Positions 58,623-64,000 of a DNA stretch of 64,000 bases are shown here, in pieces. The position numbers were made by a program, and so were the translations under genes. This stretch comes from Punica granatum (Eukaryota; Streptophyta; Magnoliopsida; Myrtales; Lythraceae), in assembly GCF_007655135.1 (NCBI RefSeq), contig NC_045129.1, positions 14,234,274 to 14,298,273 on the forward strand, read 5' to 3'. Within the stretch, counting starts at the first letter, position 1. Every line of letters starts with the position of its first letter. The notes beneath the pieces are model-generated. The model made no database searches. It had not been told where the DNA came from and was given only the letters and a program-made list of their open reading frames with translations.

Positions 58623-59515
58623 CATTAGATATTATAATTTTTAATGTGAGTGATCCATAATTTGTAGATTTTGTCCCTTATATTGTAGTCATTCACCTAT
58701 TTATTTAGCACTTTTTGCCTACTATAATTTCATGTAGTTCCTTAGTCATTCAACACATTATGAGACGTGTCCACTTGCAATCCAACCTATAATTAGGTAA
58801 TGGGCGAAACTTGAACCTAATCAATCGAACCTGATAAATCAACTTTCCATTTTTTTTGCAAACCAGGTTTAGTCTTCTTTTATCAACCGGTTTGTTCGGT
58901 TTTTTAATGATTCATTTTATCATTTACAAATCCCATCACCATGTTGGTTCATTATTTAGCTGCCCCCCTATCGAAGTGTCGCCGTTGCGACAAATAACTA
59001 GTTTCGATGACGATGGCCATCAAAATGTTTTTTTTTGCATCGTCAAACCGCCATCGCTGAAAGCTTCTTGACTATCTGATAAGCAATCGTCAATGACACT
59101 GAGTATCAGAGTTTACTGGAGGGATGGCCAATTGTCATAACATGTCATGCTGTCAATGTGAAACCGTTCACACCAGATTCTTCTGACATTCACGTTAGCA
59201 AACTTCAATGGCCGTAAGCAATAGGATTCACCGAGAGTTCGTCGGAGGCTGGTCATGTCGATCTTTCTATTTTACTTTTCCAGCCTCACATCAGTTTTTT
59301 TTTTTTTTGCAATGATGATTATTTCAGGGATATTTTTCAACTTTATTTCAATTCAAAGTTAGATTTTCTTTCCAAAATTGATTTGTCTTATTTGCTCAAG
59401 CTTATCTGTGTAATAAACACAAGCCAAAAACTAGATGGCGAGAAGATTATTTGAATGTATCATTATCACCATATAATTTGCCTTGGTTGTGTCATTTGTT
59501 GATCTGGATTTTCCT
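58623..59515. other. intergenic
   Basis: No gene or repeat recognised apart from a T run at 59297-59310. Confidence 0.3.
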
Positions 59516-59524
59516 AATTTATAA

Positions 59525-60805
59525 GGTTAAATTGCACCGGTGGTTCAAAATATTTTACAAATGTTTCATGATGGTCCAAAAAGTTTTTTTCGTTACATGA
59601 TAGTACAAAATGTTTCAAAATTATTTCATGATGGTACAAACCGTTAACTCGAGCTGACGCCGTTAACATTTTGCTGACGTGGCGCGTCTTATGTGTCACT
59701 TTTGTTACGTGGAACCAATCATAATGCGCCACGTCATTTAAGATAAAATAAAATTTTAAAAAGTCCAAAAAAATACAAAAAATAATTAAAAAAATACAAA
59801 AAAAGAGTAAAATTTTTGATAAAAAGTAAAAATATTTTAAAATTTTGAAAATTATTTTTAAAAAATTTAGGTGGTGTTTGGTTTCATAGTAGGATTTTAA
59901 AATCAGATTTTGATTTTGATTTTAAGTGGTATAAATGGGGCCCACCCTTTGACTTTGTATGAGTTATGTTGTTTTGTTGTGGGAAAAAGTGATAAAAATG
60001 GGACCCACTCTTTGACTTTGTATGAGTTATTTTGTTTTGTAGTGGGTAGAATTAAGTTAGAATTGTGATTCTAAAATACAATTGCGAAACCAAACATGCC
60101 CTTAATTTTTTTAAAATTTTAAAATTTTTTTTAAATAATTTAAATTTTTTTGATAATTCTAAAAAAAAATTTTAAAGCTTTTAAAAAGAAGGGAAAATTT
60201 TAAAAACTTTTAAAAAGAATTTTAAACTTTTAATTTAAAATTAAAATTTTAAAATTTAAAGAATTTTAATATTAAAGGAAATTTTAAAAATTATTTAAAA
60301 TTATTTTTAAAAATTTAAAAAAAATTTAAAAATTAAATTATTTAAAAATAAATTTAAAATTTTCAAAATTTTAAAATAATTTTTTATTTTTTTTCTAAAT
60401 TTTTATTCTTTTTTTGTATTTTTTATATTTTAAAAAAATTTAAAAATTTAGAAAATTTAAAAATAATTTTCAAATTTTCAAATAATTTTTTTTTATGTTT
60501 TTTCAAAATTTTTACTCTTTTTGCTCTTTTTTTTGTCTTTTTAATTATTTTTTGTATTTTTTGGGACTTTTTAAAATTTTATTTTGTCTTAAATAACGTG
60601 GCGCACTATGATTGGTTCCACGTAATAAAAGTGACACATAGGACGCGCCACGTCAGCAAAATGTTAACGGCGTCAACTCGAGTTGATGGTTTGTACCATT
60701 AGGAAATAATTTTGAAACATTTTGTACCATCATGTAACGAAAAAAACTTTTTGGACCATCATGAAACATTTGTAAAACATTTTGGACCACCGGTGCAATT
60801 TATCC
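59525..60805. mobile_element. Mutator-like non-autonomous element, 1281 bp, exact 9-bp target duplication
   Basis: Left end GGTTAAATTGCACCGGTGG; right end (reverse complement) GGATAAATTGCACCGGTGG. The inverted arms are about 260 bp and nearly identical throughout (including CAAATGTTTCATGATGGTCC and GGTTCCACGT). AATTTATAA flanks both sides exactly (59516-59524, 60806-60814). The interior is extremely AT-rich (TTTAAAATTTT-type) with no coding capacity, and is itself interrupted by a Tourist-like MITE. Confidence 0.92.
59870..60101. mobile_element. Tourist-like (PIF/Harbinger) MITE nested in the Mutator-like element, 232 bp
   Basis: Left terminus GGTGGTGTTTGGTTTC; right terminus, reverse-complemented, GGGCATGTTTGGTTTC; flanked by TTA on both sides (59867-59869, 60102-60104), the Harbinger target duplication. 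An internal block with CCCAC(C/T)CTTTGACTTTGTA followed by TGAGTTAT is duplicated in tandem. Confidence 0.88.
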
Positions 60806-61027
60806 AATTTATAAATTAATTTTTTGTCAATCACAACCTGGACAATTTTCATTTTTGTGCCATTTGATACAAATTTGCCATATATCATCGTGATTTATTT
60901 GGCAATATATATATTTATGATGATAATGGAAACGACTATAAAGGTTAAACTAAAATAATTTCCCACAGCTCAAACTGAGTGTACTGAAACATCGTATACT
61001 GAATCTAAATTAGAAATTAGAATAAAC

Positions 61028-63061
61028 ATGTTTGGGGCTCTAATTTCTGCGGTATTGCTTATCGGGGTGGTCGACTGTCAGACTTTCAATGTCTTGAACT
61101 ACGGAGCTGCTGCCGATGGCCAAAAAGATGACTCCCCGGTAAATGTTACACTCTTCAGTTAGAATTTCATATCCATATTCTGCATTTGCATTTTAACTGT
61201 TTTATCCGAGAAATGACTGATGGTATGTGTCTCAAACGATCTGTGCAAACTCTCTAGGCATTCGCGAAGGCATGGAAAGATGTATGTAACAGTACCGGAA
61301 AACCAACATTACATATTCCGGCCAAGAGGGCATACCTTCTTAATCCTGTAGCATTCTCAGGCCCCTGCAAGTCTGGCAATATTAACGTCGATGTAAGTTC
61401 AAATTAATAGAAGATCATCTAAATGGTATTTGCATTACTAATTCGACAAAACTGACTTGCAACTTGGATCCCTTTATTACATACAGCTGTGGGGTACGCT
61501 TCAAGCACCGGCTAGTCCAAGCGCGTGGAAAGGATTGGACCAATCGAGATGGATAATATTTAAGAATGTGAATGGGCTCAAGATAGCAGGTCCCGGCTTG
61601 GTAGATGGTCGCGGTCAGCAATGGTGGAGTATCTCATGTCAACATAATCCAGGAAAAGTAAGCACTTTTACTCGAAATTACATATCTACCTACCTCAAAC
61701 ATTTCAGTGAAAGATAGTAATTTGGCTGCAATGGTCTATCGTATTATTCACTATCCGATATGTCTTATATTCCTGTGATCATTTCGGCTTGACCATTCTA
61801 TCTCTTCATTTGACATGCAATGATTTGGTGCATCATCAAAGCCTGGATACAATACCCTTGCCCCGACTGTAAGTCATCCTGTTCTTCTTTTTATTTTTCA
61901 TTGAATCTACATTTTAGGACAGTACTGAAGATTGGTTATCTCATTCCGGGCTTATGCACAGGCCTTAAGTTTCATCGGCTGCAATGGAGTAACGATGAGC
62001 CAAATTAGGTTCAGAGACAGTCCGCAGACTCACGTACTTATCTTAGGTAGCACTAATGTTCAATTCTGGGAACTTTCCATTCACGCCCCCGGAAAAAGTC
62101 CCAACACCGATGGCATACACATTTCATCTTCAAAGGGTATTGCAATCCATAATACCATCATTGGCACCGGTAATATTTCATTCCAGTCATCACATGTATG
62201 GCTCTTTTTATGTTTACCGGACAGCATTTGCAAGATATTCGATCGATTGGAGACTCGATTGACTCAGATCAGTGTCAATATAATACAGGTGATGACTGCG
62301 TCTCCATTGGGGATCAATGCTCGAATATAAATGTCACTGGATTGGTGTGTGGACCCGGTCATGGTGTAAGGTAATCAGTTAATCAACTTCTTGTCTATAT
62401 TGTTGTATGTACGTTTTCCAGCAATGTGATTTATTGATCAAGTAGTAAATCTTCTGGGTCTTTTGGCTCATTGTTCAATCGATGCAGCATCGGGAGCTTG
62501 GGCATGGATGGAGGTGTTGCTAATGTTCAGGACATTCGAGTCCATCGCGTTCATTTCATAGGGACCACTAACGGTGCCAGAATTAAGACTTGGCAGGCAA
62601 GAGAATAGCCCTTCTTAACCCAACTTCACAATTAAATCTAGAAATAAAATAAAGTAAAAGAAATTGAATCTCTCCAGCGAATTAATTTCCTCGAAGGGAG
62701 TAAAGGAGGTCATTCCATGCAGCAGAATTGCCTGGAGTTAAAACCAAGAGGTTCTTAGTTCGACTATCTAAAATACTTTGATTTTAATTCTCGTTAGCGG
62801 GACTCCATGTGTTCCTTTATTTCATCTTCTTTATATATCCTCTTCTAGACTCATGAACTTCCTTGGTAATCGAAAAATTTAGTATTATTCATGAATTTAT
62901 GATTTTCCACATATATGCTTACTGGGAGTCAATCAAATTCGCAGGTTGGAAGAGGAATCGTGAAGAGGGTCGATTTCTCATTTCTGAAGTTCACAAATGT
63001 GGACAATCCGATAATTATAGACCAATTTTACTGCGCCCGTGGCAAGCAATGTGCTAATACA
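61028..63061 (+). CDS. polygalacturonase (glycoside hydrolase family 28), 5' eight exons; continues past the window
   Basis: Model: join(61028..61138, 61258..61392, 61487..61657, 61842..61868, 61962..62169, 62289..62370, 62488..62596, 62945..63061), 320 residues in the window, all in phase. It hydrolyses alpha-1,4-galacturonan of pectin in the cell wall (family knowledge). Residues 1-17 are a signal peptide. Then [19 protein letters not shown], the usual N-terminus; catalytic motif I NTDG (196-199), motif II GDDC (218-221), motif III GPGHG (239-243) and the substrate-binding RIK (276-278). Exon 4 encodes only nine residues (PGYNTLAPT). The intron after TTGGCAG opens with GCAAGA, a GC-AG intron. 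The last exon ends at AATACA|GTGAGA; the C-terminal 70 or so residues, with the motif IV Tyr, should lie beyond 64000, past a transposon insertion in this intron. Confidence 0.92.
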
Positions 63062-63099
63062 GTGAGAACTCTAACCATAGTCTTTTACAAATAGGTTAA

Positions 63100-64000
63100 T
63101 CACATAGAAAAGTACCATCTTTACACTTTTTCTTAAATATAATATTACATTTGAAAAATAGCACAGAAAGACACAACCTTTGCATTTTTTCCTAAATATA
63201 GCACGACTTTTGGTGAGTGGTATAGAAAGACACGATCTTTGCACATTTTAATAAATATAGCATGACCTTTGAAAAATAGAACAAAAATGCAAGACTTTCA
63301 GGTTTAGTTGCGATTTTTATACAACGTTAATTATTCCATCAAATGTAACAGTAACAGCATACGATGAGGTAACGATGCCACGTGGCACAACATGATTGAA
63401 CGAGCGGGTCCCACATGTTTTTATTTAATTAAAAATAATTCTAAAAATTTTTAAAAAGAAGAATATTTTTCTTAAAAAAAGAAAGAAGCGAATTGTAAAT
63501 TGCATAGGCACAATCGGGGTTCCCCACCATCGAAATTGAAATGCCCCAGTTTCAGGATTCTTTCAATTTCGGCAGTGAGGACCCCAATCGCGGTCACCAC
63601 TCACGTAACTGGGGTCATTAGCCACAACAGAGGTGGTCGAAGACCCTAGTTGGGACGTGGTCGCCACTAGTGTGGCCACCACCATTGCCCCCTCCTTTCC
63701 TTAAATTGAATCCCCCATTCTTTTTCTTTTCCTTTTCCTTTTTAAGTTTTCATCTTTAAAATTTTTAGAATTATTTTTAATTAAATAAAAACATGTGGGG
63801 TCTACTTGTCCAATCATATTGTGGCACATGGCACCGTTAACTCCAAATTAGCTGTTATTATTATAATTTGACGAAATAATTGACGTTTTACTAGATGCGC
63901 AATTAAACCTGAATGTCATGTCACTATGTGCTATTTTTTTAGTGGTCTTGCTATATTTAGGAAAAAGTACAATAGTTGTGTTTTTTTATGTTACTCTCCA
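63100..64000. mobile_element. long-TIR element in a polygalacturonase intron, cut by the window end
   Basis: The left arm (about 63110-63470) and right arm (from about 63740) are inverted copies: GGGTCCCACATGTTTTTATT on the left against AATAAAAACATGTGGGGTC on the right, continuing through the AGGTTTA(G/A)TTGCG block. The left arm contains about three copies of a ~60-bp unit with TTTCCTAAATATAGCAC. The interior (63480-63735) is GC-richer (CCCCAGTTTC, GGTGGTCG, CCACCACC). Terminal sequence and target duplication lie outside the window. Confidence 0.7.

Overview
This is a stretch of flowering-plant nuclear genome. The host genes have short introns with consensus splice sites, 5' untranslated introns and organelle or secretory targeting sequences, and they sit in AT-rich DNA full of plant-type transposons (Ty1/copia, plant LINE with RNase H, Mutator-like, CACTA-like and Tourist-like elements, tRNA-derived SINEs). 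Protein similarity suggests a eudicot; the species cannot be fixed from the sequence alone. There are no bacterial genes, CRISPR arrays or operons.

Host genes. Splice sites and reading phase were followed by hand, so exon coordinates are models. 1.07-2.33 kb (-): a two-exon, 160-residue predicted organellar membrane protein I do not recognise. 3.23-3.67 kb (-): a two-exon gene for a secreted cysteine-rich EPF-like peptide, 113 residues. 4.91-5.75 kb (-): a two-exon mitochondrial small heat-shock protein of the HSP26.5 type, 233 residues. 8.25-8.44 kb (-): the last coding exon of an unidentified gene whose leader exons may lie near 9.8-10.2 kb. 27.13-27.59 kb (+): a single-exon membrane-anchored basic protein with a KRVRFADN motif. 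33.95-37.57 kb (-): an intact three-coding-exon phospholipase D alpha, 808 residues, with TATA box and 5' leader intron. 61.03-63.06 kb (+): eight exons of a polygalacturonase that runs off the right end.

Transposon landscape. 13.6-18.5 kb: a 4.9-kb LINE with a 15-bp target-site duplication, decayed. It lies directly upstream of a copia pol remnant (18.6-19.9 kb). A second copia remnant with an intact-looking 3' LTR lies at 22.7-24.6 kb. 27.7-29.5 kb holds tandem LINE tails and a LINE RNase H fragment. 42.96-45.59 kb is a minus-strand copia element whose 5' LTR has collapsed into a ~510-bp palindrome around a small inverted-repeat element. 50.3-53.4 kb is a decayed Mutator-type transposase. 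53.4-54.7 kb has direct repeats resembling a short LTR element. 55.4-58.6 kb is a CACTA-like element. Several long-TIR elements with 9-bp target duplications (29.8, 31.5, 59.5 kb; probably 39.2 and 63.1 kb) are non-autonomous Mutator-like, one of them carrying a nested Tourist-like MITE. At least three SINE families are scattered through the window.

The host genes show no shared pathway; they are ordinary neighbours separated by repeats. I found no convincing new biological system. The most unusual structures are the LTR/MITE palindrome at 45 kb, the nested MITE with both target duplications preserved, the GC-AG intron and 9-codon exon of the polygalacturonase, and the long-loop EPF-like peptide.
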